Positions 34,074-42,630 of a DNA stretch of 64,000 nucleotides are shown here, piece by piece (position 1 is the stretch's first letter; every line of letters starts with the position of its first letter). This stretch comes from Martelella alba. GTDB lineage: Bacteria; Pseudomonadota; Alphaproteobacteria; Rhizobiales; Rhizobiaceae. Below the pieces are notes generated by a model. That model ran no database searches, was not told the origin of the DNA, and was given only the letters and a program-made list of their open reading frames with translations. The stretch lies in assembly GCF_006516955.1 (NCBI RefSeq), contig NZ_VHLG01000011.1, positions 124,001 to 188,000 of the forward strand, read 5' to 3'. The translations under genes and the position numbers were made by a program.

Positions 34074-34838
34074 TTGAAAGCGGAACAGCGACGCCAGGCG
34101 ATGATGGAACTGCTGATGGAAAAGGGTGCAGCAAGTGTCGAGGCGCTATCCCAGCGCTTCGCCGTATCGAAAATGACCGTGCACCGTGATCTGGACGAAT
34201 TGGAGGCGGCAGGGCAGTTACGCAAGGTGCGCGGCGGCGCATCCGTGCAGTCTTCAGCGATGTTTCAGGCCGATTTTCGCTACCGCCGCAAAATGGCCGC
34301 CACCGAAAAGGCACGCCTGGCAGAAGCCGCAGCCCGACTGATCGAACCCGGCATGACGCTGATCATCGATGACAGTTCAACGGCCGCCAATCTGTCCCGG
34401 CACATGGCAGAACACCTGCCGCTGACGGTGATTTCGAACAATCTCACCGTCATTACCGACCTTGCCGGGATGGCAGGTATCGAGCTTCTGGCGCTTGGCG
34501 GGCAATATTCGAGCAAGTTCAACGGCTTTTTCGGCCTTTTGACCGAGGACGCATTGCGCGGGCTGAGAGCCGATCTCAGCTTCATCTCCGTCTCGGCCGT
34601 CTATCGCGGCGAAGCCTTTCACCAGGACCCCGAAGTGGTGCAGACCAAGCGACTGATGGTCACATCGGCGGAACGCTGTGTCCTGATGGCCGATCACACC
34701 AAATTCGGCCGGCCGGGCCTGCATTTTCTGACCGGGCTCAATACGTTTCACGCCGTTTTCACCGGTGACGAACTTGACGCCACCTTGCGCGAAGACCTTG
34801 AAGAAAAGCAGATTGCGCTTCATTGTGTGCCCGGCTGA
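34074..34838 (+). CDS. DeoR/GlpR-family transcriptional regulator
   Basis: The 254-aa regulator has an N-terminal winged helix (RRQAMMELLMEKGAASVEAL, FAVSKMTVHRDLDELEAAG) with the family hallmark RKVRGGASV, and an effector domain containing LIIDDSSTAANLSRHM, LTVISNNLTVITDL, LALGGQYSSKFNGFFG and MADHTKFGRPG, similar to regulators sensing phosphorylated sugars. The start is a TTG with AGGAG seven to eight bases upstream. It is divergent from fba across a region with a strong inverted repeat and is followed after 26 bases by a truncated haemoglobin. It may control fba and itself, in line with a sugar-phosphate signal. Confidence 0.9.
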   Translation: MKAEQRRQAMMELLMEKGAASVEALSQRFAVSKMTVHRDLDELEAAGQLRKVRGGASVQSSAMFQADFRYRRKMAATEKARLAEAAARLIEPGMTLIIDDSSTAANLSRHMAEHLPLTVISNNLTVITDLAGMAGIELLALGGQYSSKFNGFFGLLTEDALRGLRADLSFISVSAVYRGEAFHQDPEVVQTKRLMVTSAERCVLMADHTKFGRPGLHFLTGLNTFHAVFTGDELDATLREDLEEKQIALHCVPG

Positions 34839-34864
34839 ACGCCGTTCACCAATCAGGATCCCAT

Positions 34865-35257
34865 ATGGAAAAGCTGGAAACCATCAGTCTCTACGATGCA
34901 ATCGGTGGCGAAGCGGCCGTCAGACGCCTGACGAAACGTTTCTATGAATTGATGGATACGCTGCCAGAAGCCCGCCATTGCCGCGCCATCCACCCGGCTG
35001 ATCTCACAGGATCGGAAGCCAAATTCTACGATTACCTGACCGGCTATCTCGGCGGCCCGCCGCTTTATACGGAAAAGCACGGCCATCCGCGCCTCAGAAT
35101 GCGCCACATGCCAGCGCCGATCGGACCGGAGGAGCGCGATGAATGGCTGCTATGCTTCCGTCAGGCGCTTGGCGAGGTGGTCGACAATCAGCGCCTTTAC
35201 GACATCATTCTGCCGCCGATCGAGCGGCTTGCCCACCATATGCAAAACAAGGTCTGA
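34865..35257 (+). CDS. group II truncated haemoglobin
   Basis: The 130-aa protein has the 2-over-2 truncated globin pattern: LYDAIGGEAAVRRLTKRFYELM, the segment SEAKFYDYLTGYLGGPPLYTEKHGHPRLRMRHMPAPIG, which contains the proximal His region, and ERDEWLLCFRQAL with the G8 Trp and following residues typical of group II. Such proteins bind oxygen, NO or sulfide and protect against nitrosative stress. I used the ATG at 34865. It follows the DeoR regulator with 26 bases between and precedes a small membrane protein by four bases, so the three are probably one transcript. Confidence 0.92.
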   Translation: MEKLETISLYDAIGGEAAVRRLTKRFYELMDTLPEARHCRAIHPADLTGSEAKFYDYLTGYLGGPPLYTEKHGHPRLRMRHMPAPIGPEERDEWLLCFRQALGEVVDNQRLYDIILPPIERLAHHMQNKV

Positions 35258-35261
35258 CCGC

Positions 35262-35633
35262 ATGCCCGCCCTCGCCCTGCCCGGCCGTATCCTTTTGTTT
35301 TTTGCCGGCCTTATCGGCGCATCAGGCGTTGCCCTTGCCGCTGCCGCCTATCATGGCAGCAATCCGATGCTGCAATCAGCAGCGCTCATCTGCCTGGCGC
35401 ATGGCCCGGCCCTGATTGGCCTTGCAATCCTTTCCGGACGCATCAAGGCAGCGCTTGCCGCCGGTATTGTGATGATTTTCGGAACGGCGCTTTTTGCTGG
35501 CGATATTATCGCCAAGACCTACGCCGGAACCAGCCTGTTTTTCCTGGCCGCCCCCATCGGCGGGTCGTCCGTCATCCTGAGCTGGGTTCTGGTCGCCGTT
35601 GCGGCGCTGATCCCGGCGCGCGGCGGCGCTTGA
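35262..35633 (+). CDS. DUF423 family small membrane protein
   Basis: This 123-aa inner-membrane protein has four hydrophobic segments and the DUF423 (YgdD-like) pattern: an N-terminal FFAGLIGASGVALAAAAYHG segment, ICLAHGPALIGLAIL in the second helix, and TALFAGDIIAKTYAG followed by APIGGSSVILSWV. The function of the family is not known. It starts four bases after the haemoglobin stop. The usual quick-read start at an upstream ATG in the same frame would lie inside the haemoglobin gene, so the ATG at 35262 is preferred. Confidence 0.85.
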   Translation: MPALALPGRILLFFAGLIGASGVALAAAAYHGSNPMLQSAALICLAHGPALIGLAILSGRIKAALAAGIVMIFGTALFAGDIIAKTYAGTSLFFLAAPIGGSSVILSWVLVAVAALIPARGGA

Positions 35634-35864
35634 CGGATTTCACCAGGCTCAGGCTGATAACGTCGCCACTCTCGCCGCCCCGATGACGGCGGCGGCACGG
35701 CTGCGGTTTCGGAAAGGCCAGGATCTTGGCGGATTCCCGCGCAGCGCAGCAATGCTCCCCGGCAAGTCCAAGTAATGGCAAGGCAAGCGTTCCATCGGCA
35801 TTGAAGCCGGTTACGCGGTGCAGGCCAATCAGGCAGCTACACCGCCCCTCAAACCCGGCCCTGA

Positions 35865-36260
35865 TCAATTGTCGCGCTCACTCATGGTCTGCAATGCGCG
35901 CTCAAGAGAGGATTTTGAACCGTTTCTGAGCGGAACGAAAGCCTTACCGAACTTCTTGCAGCCGGATTTCACCCGGACACAGGCGTCGTGGCTTATGCAA
36001 TCGATTGGACAGAAAACACAATCGACTGACGGCAGCACACGATCAATCCGCGAGACCGCTTCGCGCAGACCGCCATCATGATGCAGAAGCTCCGCACCAA
36101 AACTCTCGGCTATCTGGCGCAGATGGGCAACCTGGCAATCACGCCCGCCAACATAGAGAAAACTGCGGCCGGAAAGCCCGTCCTCTGTCGCGGCCATCGG
36201 CGCGACCAGCTCGGTCGCCTCTTTCCGTATGTCGTTTCTGCGCTTGTTCTTCTTCGCCAT
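35865..36260 (-). CDS. DUF2325 domain protein
   Basis: The 131-aa protein starts with a strongly basic tail (MAKKNKRRNDIRKEATELV) and then has a DUF2325-type fold: SFLYVGGRDCQVAHLRQIAESFGAELLHHDGG (in parts), then DCVFCPIDCISHDACVRVKSGCKKFGKAFVPLR. The Cys-rich centre and HHDGG match the family. Its function is undefined, though some members contribute to metal or oxidative stress responses. I placed the start at 36260, preceded by GGAGGG, rather than an upstream ATG. The 231 bp between it and the convergent DUF423 gene hold no gene that I can support. Confidence 0.82.
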   Translation of the reverse strand: MAKKNKRRNDIRKEATELVAPMAATEDGLSGRSFLYVGGRDCQVAHLRQIAESFGAELLHHDGGLREAVSRIDRVLPSVDCVFCPIDCISHDACVRVKSGCKKFGKAFVPLRNGSKSSLERALQTMSERDN

Positions 36261-36437
36261 CCTGCCCTCCATCACTGCGGCATTCCATGTCGATGGACCG
36301 AGCTTACAAAACATGACAAAAAAGGTAAAGTATTAAGATGGGCGAATTTGTCATGTTAAAATTCGACAGCAAATTTGCGCCAAAAGCCCATAAAACCGGC
36401 TATACTGTCCCGGGGGACAACGCTGGAGGACAGGTTG

Positions 36438-36800
36438 ATGATTTCGTTCATTCCCGACTTACCTGACAACTGCCTTGGTATTTCACTGACCGGTACACTG
36501 ACTTCGGACGACTACGAGGATGCACTGATTCCCGCCATGGACGGCATGCTGGCCAATGGCAAGGGCCGCTTCCTCTGCGTGATTGCGGAAAGTTTTGAAG
36601 GCGCTGATGCAGGGGCGATGTGGGACGACACCAAATATGGTCTCGGCCATTTCTTTGATTTCGAACGCATCGCCATCGTTACCGACCATACGGCTTACGG
36701 CCGTTTGGCGCATCTGTTTGGCTTCATGATACCCGCCAAGGTCAAAATCTTTCCGATGGAACAGCTTGCCGCTGCCAAGGAATGGATCATCACCAGCTGA
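36438..36800 (+). CDS. SpoIIAA-like (STAS/SEC14-type) domain protein
   Basis: This 120-aa cytosolic protein belongs to the SpoIIAA-like group of STAS/SEC14-related domains: an N-terminal strand set (LGISLTGTLTSDDYEDALIPAM), a central RFLCVIAESFEGADAGAMWDD, FERIAIVTDHTAYGRLAHLFGFMIPAKVKIFPMEQLAAAKEW (in parts). These domains are thought to bind lipids or take part in protein signalling; no reaction is known. A GGAGGA box lies seven bases before the ATG at 36438. It ends six bases from the convergent extensin-like gene. Confidence 0.82.
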   Translation: MISFIPDLPDNCLGISLTGTLTSDDYEDALIPAMDGMLANGKGRFLCVIAESFEGADAGAMWDDTKYGLGHFFDFERIAIVTDHTAYGRLAHLFGFMIPAKVKIFPMEQLAAAKEWIITS

Positions 36801-36806
36801 GGGCGG

Positions 36807-37619
36807 TCAGCGGCAATAGCGATATCCGCCCTTCCTCGCCATCACATCCAGATGCATGTGATCCTGATGGGTCGCATCGCTGCCGGGCGAGAGGACGGTC
36901 GAGAAATAAAGGCAGGCCGAAGCACTTGCGGTGCGCTGAAAAGCACCGATCAGCGCGCTGTCGGTCTTGCGCGGCTTGAGGATCACCTCACTTCCATCGG
37001 AAAATTCGAGCGACCGGATATCCACCGCATTGCCTTTGGCATGTTCGGAAATCTTAGCGCCGGCAACACTATTGCGGCTGCGGCAGGCATAGGTCGAGGC
37101 CTGATTGATCGCGGTGAGATCAACCGAAGGGCCGAAAGCCGCATGGGCAGCAGGATCGACAAAGCCTTTCGCCCAGCCAGCCAGCGCCAGCGCCGTCTTG
37201 CAGCGCATCGGCCCTTCGGGCTTGAAGGCAATCCCTTGCGCGACCTGTTTCAGCATGATTGGTCTGGCGATACCACAACCACCATCGCCGGCGATCGGCG
37301 CAACCTCTTCGAAGACAGCGCCAAGTTCTGAAAGATCGGCAAGACAGGCAGCATAGGCTTCAGCATCCTCGGCTGGCGGCGGTGTCGTTTGAGGGGGCTC
37401 CGCAGCGTTTTCCGGCGGGTTATCGGCTCGCGCATCCGGGACCGGCGGTGTTTCCTCCAGCGTCACCGCCGCATCACCTGCAGAGGCGGGCGGCGAGACG
37501 GCCTCCAACGCAGGCCGCCTTTGCGGAACGGGCGGATCGTCAGGAAGGGAAAATCCCGAGAGGAAGAATACCGCAGCTCCGATCAGGCAGACGGTCCCGA
37601 TGATCTGTCTTGCAGTCAT
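36807..37619 (-). CDS. extensin-like C-terminal domain protein, exported
   Basis: The 270-aa protein starts with a membrane anchor or signal (IIGTVCLIGAAVFFLSGFSL), then a long Pro/Ala-rich acidic spacer (about residues 25-85), then the extensin-like C-terminal domain found widely in alphaproteobacteria: CGIARPIMLKQVAQG, TYACRSRNSVAGAKISEHAKGNAVDI and THQDHMHLDV. The His-rich end and the Cys pattern suggest a metal-dependent periplasmic peptidase-like fold (resembling peptidoglycan L,D-type peptidases), but no activity is established. Transcribed alone. Confidence 0.87.
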   Translation of the reverse strand: MTARQIIGTVCLIGAAVFFLSGFSLPDDPPVPQRRPALEAVSPPASAGDAAVTLEETPPVPDARADNPPENAAEPPQTTPPPAEDAEAYAACLADLSELGAVFEEVAPIAGDGGCGIARPIMLKQVAQGIAFKPEGPMRCKTALALAGWAKGFVDPAAHAAFGPSVDLTAINQASTYACRSRNSVAGAKISEHAKGNAVDIRSLEFSDGSEVILKPRKTDSALIGAFQRTASASACLYFSTVLSPGSDATHQDHMHLDVMARKGGYRYCR

Positions 37620-37745
37620 GCATTCCTCCCTTCAGCCAGCTTTCCCTGCGCTTGTTGCACGGGGAAAGATAAAACGTCTGAGGGCCAGGCTTGTTCCGGA
37701 GGCGACAACCAGGCAAGACCGCGCCGCCTCCAGCCATCTCAGCAT

Positions 37746-39362
37746 TTAGTGAGAACTCACCATCTGGTCCTCATCATCGGCGCGGCCATATTCCTCGCGC
37801 TCATAGACCTTCTGTTCATGCATGAAGCGGTTGAACATGTCCTGTGAGATCCGCGCTTTCACCGCCATGAAGAACATTGCAAGCGAGAACACAGCGGCAA
37901 TGATACTGTCGACCGGATGCGGCACGACACCGATGCCACCGCCATAACCGCCGAAATAAGACAGCACCGTCAGCCCAACCATATAGATACCGAACCAGAT
38001 CGCGCTCTGCGGCTCCAGATCCTCGCGCCCGATAAAAGCAAGGCGAATGAAGAACAGGGCAGCGCCGATGGCCAGAAGCAGATCCAGCAGCCACATCGTG
38101 CTCCATCCGGACCAGTAGATCATCAGCGTCGCAATGATGAAGGCGGCGGCGCCAATTGTCTTGACTGCCGGCACACGGAAAGGCCGATGCGCGCCCGGCA
38201 CCAGCATGCGGAACGCCACCATGGAAACCGGCCCGGCAATGAAGGACAGAACAACAGCTGAACCATTCAACGCCAGGATCGCACTGAAGGGCAGCAGGAT
38301 CAGCATGGCCAGCGCGACCACATAGTTGAGCAGCAGCGCCCAGGCCGGAACGCCACAGACATTCAGCCTGGCGATCAGGCGCGGAAACACGCCATTGTTC
38401 GACATGGCAAGCGCCAGTCGCGCATTGGAGCTGGTCGACACAAGACCGCTGCCGGCCGGTGACACGATCGCTGCGACATTCAACAGGCTCACCATCCACA
38501 AAACGCCGAGCGAAGTCGCCAGTGCACCCAATGGCCCCAGATGATGCGAGGCCTCAAGCTTGGCCCAGCCGCCGGCAAGATCCGCCGGGCTCTGTGCGCC
38601 GATAAAGGCAAGCTGGAGGCCGATATAGACAAACAGGCAGATCAGTACCGAGAGGATCAGCGCCAATGGGATAACACGCTGGGAATTGCGCACTTCTCCC
38701 GCGAGATCGATGGCATGACGGAAGCCGATAAAGGCAAAGACCACGCCGCCGGTGGCAACGGCAGAAAAGATGCCGGCCGTGCCGAAGGGCGCAAAACCGC
38801 CTGCCGCCGCATTGGTGAAATTGCCCGGCTCGAAGCGCGAGGCAATCACCACCACCACGAAAATCAGCGGCACGATCAGCTTGAACCAGGTCATCGCCGT
38901 GTTCAGCCGGGCAAACCATGTCACGCCGAACAGGTTGACCACAGTCAGCACCGCCAGAAAGGCCGCTGCCGCCAACATGCCTTCAACCGTCAGATTGCCG
39001 GAGGCATTGGTAAGCCACGGGAGATAGGATGATGCATAGCCAAGCGAGGCCTTCACCTCAATCGGGGCCGTGGTGCAATAGCCCACCCATGCACTCCACC
39101 CCATGGCAAGCGCCAGAAGCCGCCCATGTGAGAATTGCGGAATACGGGCCAGACCACCGGCGATTGGAAAGAGTGTCGCAATCTCGGCATAGGTCAGTGC
39201 GATCAGCAGCATTGCCACCGCACCGATCAGCCAGGAAATCAAGGAAGCGGGACCGGCCATCTGTGCCGTATCGAGCGGCGCGAACAGCCACCCGGATCCC
39301 AAAACGCCGCTCACGGCGACAAATGTCAGGCCCATAAGGCCAATCTCGCGTCGCATTGCCAT
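37746..39362 (-). CDS. APC-superfamily amino acid permease
   Basis: This 538-aa inner-membrane transporter has about twelve hydrophobic segments and the APC pattern: GLMGLTFVAVSGVLGSGWLFAP (the unwound first helix motif), ISWLIGAVAMLLIALTYAEIATLFPIAGG, and GGVVFAFIGFRHAIDLAGEVRN in the sixth helix region. The overall style resembles aspartate:proton symporter-type permeases. The C-terminal tail is polar and short. It is transcribed alone, with 229 bp upstream holding the terminator of the next gene. Substrate uncertain; an acidic or neutral amino acid is likely. Confidence 0.9.
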   Translation of the reverse strand: MAMRREIGLMGLTFVAVSGVLGSGWLFAPLDTAQMAGPASLISWLIGAVAMLLIALTYAEIATLFPIAGGLARIPQFSHGRLLALAMGWSAWVGYCTTAPIEVKASLGYASSYLPWLTNASGNLTVEGMLAAAAFLAVLTVVNLFGVTWFARLNTAMTWFKLIVPLIFVVVVIASRFEPGNFTNAAAGGFAPFGTAGIFSAVATGGVVFAFIGFRHAIDLAGEVRNSQRVIPLALILSVLICLFVYIGLQLAFIGAQSPADLAGGWAKLEASHHLGPLGALATSLGVLWMVSLLNVAAIVSPAGSGLVSTSSNARLALAMSNNGVFPRLIARLNVCGVPAWALLLNYVVALAMLILLPFSAILALNGSAVVLSFIAGPVSMVAFRMLVPGAHRPFRVPAVKTIGAAAFIIATLMIYWSGWSTMWLLDLLLAIGAALFFIRLAFIGREDLEPQSAIWFGIYMVGLTVLSYFGGYGGGIGVVPHPVDSIIAAVFSLAMFFMAVKARISQDMFNRFMHEQKVYEREEYGRADDEDQMVSSH

Positions 39363-39532
39363 TATTATTCCCCTTTATGCTGTACGCGCTCACATCTTGC
39401 GGCAGCCTCCCCTGTCAGGCCTTTTTCACGACGCTGCGTGGCCGCATGACCCACTATTCTGGTTGCAAATGATATATGTCAATCGCTTTGGTTTACGTGG
39501 CAAATATTTTCGCACAGAGAAAAGGTTGCAAC

Positions 39533-39564
39533 AAAAAGTCCGGCCAAGTGCATTGGCCGGACTT
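39533..39564 (-). terminator. strong rho-independent terminator
   Basis: A perfect 12-bp inverted repeat (AAGTCCGGCCAA and TTGGCCGGACTT) with a 5-base loop is followed on the minus strand by TTTTTGTTG (its first T pairs beyond the stem). It terminates the glutamate-synthase-like gene 28 bases after its stop. Confidence 0.93.
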
Positions 39565-39591
39565 AAGGCTTCAACAGGAAAGCAGTGCTGA

Positions 39592-41250
39592 TTATGCCTG
39601 AACGCTTGCACGGATGTTGACGAGATCCTCGACGGGGCGGAAGCTGTCGGAACTCGCCGCCCGCCACCAGTCGCCGTAAATCGTGCTGTCGGGATCTTCC
39701 AGCAGGACATTTTCCGGCAGGAAAGGATGCAACTTGTCGAGCGAGATCGTTCCAGACGAACCGACACGATGCATCAGGTGATGCGGCTGCAGATCTTGAG
39801 GATGCTTGAAGCCCGCTGCCGCCACGATATCGGCAAGCGCCTCCAGGGTTTTCTTGTGGAAACGGGCCGCGTGACGCCCCTGCTCTTCCGGCACCAGCGC
39901 CCGCTGACGCCATTTATCCTGCGTCGCAACGCCGGTCGGACAGGTTCCTTCGTGGCAGCGTTGCGCCTGAATACAGCCAACCGACATCATGAAGGCGCGG
40001 GCCGCGTTGCACCAGTCGGCGCCGAGCGCCAGATTGTGGGCAAGCCCCATGCCGGAGAAGACTTTGCCGCTGGCGGCAAGGCGCACATGCTTCTTCACGC
40101 CGCCGCCGACGAGCGCATTGCGCATCAGAAGCAGCCCGTCCCAGAGCGGCATGCCGACCCAGTCGGCCAGTTCCAGCGGCGCGGCACCCGTGCCCCCTTC
40201 GGCGCCATCAATGACGATGAAATCGGGATAGATGCCGGTCGTGTGCATCGCCTTGACTAGCGCGAATGGTTCATGCGGCTGCCCGACGCAGAATTTCATG
40301 CCAACCGGCTTGCCTCCCGAAAGATCACGCATCTTTGCCGCAAATTCCAGAAGCTGCGCTGGCGTGGAAAACGCCGAATGCGAACGCGGCGACAGACAGT
40401 TCTCATGGGCCGGAACACCGCGCACGGCGGCAATTTCCTGCGTTACCTTGGCCGCCAGCAGCATGCCGCCATGGCCGGGCTTGGCACCCTGTGACAGCTT
40501 GATCTCGGTCATGCGGACCTGATCATTCTTGGCCTTGTCGGCAAACATGGCGGGATCGAACTTGCCATCCTTGTCGCGTGCGCCGAAATAGCCGGAGCCG
40601 ATTTCCCAGACAAGATCACCACCATGTTCGAGATGGTAGCGGCTGACACCGCCTTCGCCGGTATCATGATAGAAACCGCCCATCCGCGCACCGATATTCA
40701 GCGCCCGGATCGCATTGGCCGAGAGCGAACCGAAGCTCATCGCCGAGATATTCAGAACAGAGGCGAAATAAGGTTTGGAACACTGCTCATTGCCAACAAG
40801 AACACGCGGTGATTGGTCCGGGTTGGGTTCCGGGCTCATCGAATGACACACCCAGTGATGCGGCTCCTCATAGGTGTCGCGTTCGGTTCCGAAAGGGATC
40901 GTATCGGGTTCGCCATTGGCACGGGTCTTGATCAGCTGGCGCGCTGCATAGGAATAGGGCGTGCCATGGGTATCATCCTCCACCGCATAGGCGCGGATAA
41001 AGGGCCTGAGCTTGAGCGCCCCCCAGCGAATACGCCCCGCCACGGGATAATTGCGGGTGATGGTCCATTGCGACTGAAACAGGTCATAGGCCGCAAGGCT
41101 CATGACCGGGATGGTCAGGATCAGAACCCAGTACCATCCAATCGAGATTGCGCCCGCCGACAGCAGGACCCCGCCGATCGGTACGATGTTGCGAACGAGA
41201 ATATCCTTCAATGCCGCCCCCCAAAATTCAGGAAATGTCTTTAGGACCAA
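39592..41250 (-). CDS. FMN-binding glutamate synthase family protein
   Basis: This 552-aa protein has an N-terminal pair of hydrophobic segments (GGVLLSAGAISIGWYWVLILTIPV), then the glutamate-synthase central/FMN barrel: MSFGSLSANAIRALNIGARMGGFYHDTGEGG, SQGAKPGHGGMLLAAKVT, DFIVIDGAEGGTGAAPLE and CIQAQRCHEGTCPTGVATQ, where the Cys cluster matches the iron-sulfur ligands of GltB. It lacks the glutaminase and C-terminal domains, so it is the stand-alone membrane-attached type of unknown substrate seen in many bacteria. Transcribed alone with a strong terminator. Confidence 0.9.
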   Translation of the reverse strand: MVLKTFPEFWGAALKDILVRNIVPIGGVLLSAGAISIGWYWVLILTIPVMSLAAYDLFQSQWTITRNYPVAGRIRWGALKLRPFIRAYAVEDDTHGTPYSYAARQLIKTRANGEPDTIPFGTERDTYEEPHHWVCHSMSPEPNPDQSPRVLVGNEQCSKPYFASVLNISAMSFGSLSANAIRALNIGARMGGFYHDTGEGGVSRYHLEHGGDLVWEIGSGYFGARDKDGKFDPAMFADKAKNDQVRMTEIKLSQGAKPGHGGMLLAAKVTQEIAAVRGVPAHENCLSPRSHSAFSTPAQLLEFAAKMRDLSGGKPVGMKFCVGQPHEPFALVKAMHTTGIYPDFIVIDGAEGGTGAAPLELADWVGMPLWDGLLLMRNALVGGGVKKHVRLAASGKVFSGMGLAHNLALGADWCNAARAFMMSVGCIQAQRCHEGTCPTGVATQDKWRQRALVPEEQGRHAARFHKKTLEALADIVAAAGFKHPQDLQPHHLMHRVGSSGTISLDKLHPFLPENVLLEDPDSTIYGDWWRAASSDSFRPVEDLVNIRASVQA

Positions 41251-41353
41251 ATCAATTGGCGTTTATCAGCTTTATAGGCGATACGGCCGTCCCGCACCAG
41301 CCGTGCGAGCACCTCCAGGCTTTCTTTCGACAGGCACAGCATTGAACGGCGCA

Positions 41354-41383
41354 CAAAAAGGCCGGCGCATCGCTGCGCCAGCC
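41354..41383 (-). terminator. rho-independent terminator of the ftrABC operon
   Basis: On the minus strand GGCTGGCGCA pairs with TGCGCCGGCC (10 bp, one G-T pair) around a GCGA loop and is followed by TTTTTG. It lies 26 bases after the permease stop. Confidence 0.9.
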
Positions 41384-41408
41384 CCCTGTTGCTCTCGTCT
41401 TCAGTGTA

Positions 41409-42242
41409 TTATCCGGCGATCGCAGTCCGCCGTCGCGGACGATAGACAATTGCGATGACAACCAACCAATAGGCGCAAAAGGCAAGCAGTTCCATCAGAT
41501 TTGGCCGGGCACGATAGCCCGTCATCGCGGCGAAGAAGCCGCCGGCCGATGTGCCATCCGACAGCAACGCATTGCTGTTCCACAGGCTCCGTGACAGACG
41601 CGGCAGCAAGCCGAGATCGATCATACCATCGACGCCGGTCATCAACAGGCCGCAGGCGAGAAACAGAAGCAGGATCTCGGTGATGCGGAAAAACACCCGC
41701 CAAGAAATGATCCGGCTGCCGGCCATCAGAAGACCATAGGTGAAAATGGCGAACACAAGTCCGCAAAGCCCGGCAAGGATACCCGAAAAAACCGATCCCA
41801 GCACGCCGGCGGAGAGGATGCCGTAAAGAAAGACAACCGTTTCGCTGCCTTCGCGCGCCACGGCCACCAGTGCCAGCAGGAACACGCCCCACCAGCGCCT
41901 GGCGGCAACCGCACCTTCAAGCGACGTCTCCAGGTCGTGCCGCATGGAACGGGCATGAGAGCGCATCCAGAACACCATTTGCAGGATCAATCCGGCAGCG
42001 ACAAGCACGATCACGGTCTGGTAGATGGTCTGGGCATCGTCCGAAAGACCGTCCCCCAGCACGAGAAGCACTGCCGCCAGCAGCCCGGCGACGATGATAC
42101 CCGCACCGACGCCCGCCCATAGATAAAGGCGCGGCTGCCGCGACGCGATCTTTTGACTGACCAGCCAGGCATCGAGAATTCCGATCACCAGCAGTGCCTC
42201 GACGCTTTCACGCCAGACAACAAAGGCAATGGATGCAAACAT
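41409..42242 (-). CDS. ftrC: FTR1-family iron permease (FtrC)
   Basis: The 277-aa polytopic permease of the FTR1 family carries iron across the inner membrane. Two REXXE motifs are intact: RESVE in the first helix (FASIAFVVWRESVEALLVIGI) and REGSE in the fourth (LLALVAVAREGSETVVFLYG); their Glu residues bind iron. About seven hydrophobic segments are visible. The ATG at 42242 was preferred since the upstream in-frame part lies inside the cupredoxin gene. It is the third gene of the leftward ftrABC operon and separated by one base from the cupredoxin stop region. Confidence 0.94.
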   Translation of the reverse strand: MFASIAFVVWRESVEALLVIGILDAWLVSQKIASRQPRLYLWAGVGAGIIVAGLLAAVLLVLGDGLSDDAQTIYQTVIVLVAAGLILQMVFWMRSHARSMRHDLETSLEGAVAARRWWGVFLLALVAVAREGSETVVFLYGILSAGVLGSVFSGILAGLCGLVFAIFTYGLLMAGSRIISWRVFFRITEILLLFLACGLLMTGVDGMIDLGLLPRLSRSLWNSNALLSDGTSAGGFFAAMTGYRARPNLMELLAFCAYWLVVIAIVYRPRRRTAIAG

Positions 42243-42243
42243 G

Positions 42244-42630
42244 TCAGTCCTCCGGTTCGACCGCGACGAGCACGGCCGGTGCGGCATCAGGGTGGAAATC
42301 ATCAAAGAAGGCATATTCGCCGGGATCGAGATACTTGATCACAATGAAGGTCGTGACCCCCGGCCCGATCACCTTTTCCTTGCGCAGCGGAATGCTCTCA
42401 AATTCCGCTGGCGTGGCCCCGTTGTTGATCAGCTGGATCTCAAACCGGGTCTCGGCCGGGACCTCAAGACGCTGCGGAGCAACAACCCCGTCATCAAAAG
42501 TAATCGTGAAAACGGGATCATCGGCGCTTGCAGCAGGACCTGAAAATCCAGCAACAGCGATCGCCAGGCCGGCAGCGGCAAGGCCGCTGCCGGCGAACCG
42601 GCCCTGATGGTGCAGACGATCAGTAGCCAC
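42244..42630 (-). CDS. ftrB: periplasmic cupredoxin-like iron uptake protein (FtrB)
   Basis: This small cupredoxin-domain protein has a signal peptide (GLAAAGLAIAVAGFSGPAASA), then a beta barrel with FTITFDDGVVAPQRLEVPAE, IQLINNGATPAEFESI, and YLDPGEYAFFDDFHPD. In Brucella- and Bordetella-type FtrABCD systems this protein is thought to oxidise Fe(II) for uptake by the permease. The start is uncertain: GTG at 42630 overlaps the end of ftrA by 11 bases and gives 128 aa but has almost no spacer to its GA-rich box, while the ATG at 42663 gives 139 aa. It lies between ftrA and ftrC. Confidence 0.85.
   Translation of the reverse strand: MATDRLHHQGRFAGSGLAAAGLAIAVAGFSGPAASADDPVFTITFDDGVVAPQRLEVPAETRFEIQLINNGATPAEFESIPLRKEKVIGPGVTTFIVIKYLDPGEYAFFDDFHPDAAPAVLVAVEPED

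Noticed and set aside
35572-35868. 98-aa minus-strand reading between the DUF423 and DUF2325 genes
   Set aside because: It overlaps the end of the DUF423 gene, lacks a good ribosome site and ends in an Arg/Pro-rich shadow. The first 50 residues look somewhat protein-like but not enough to report.
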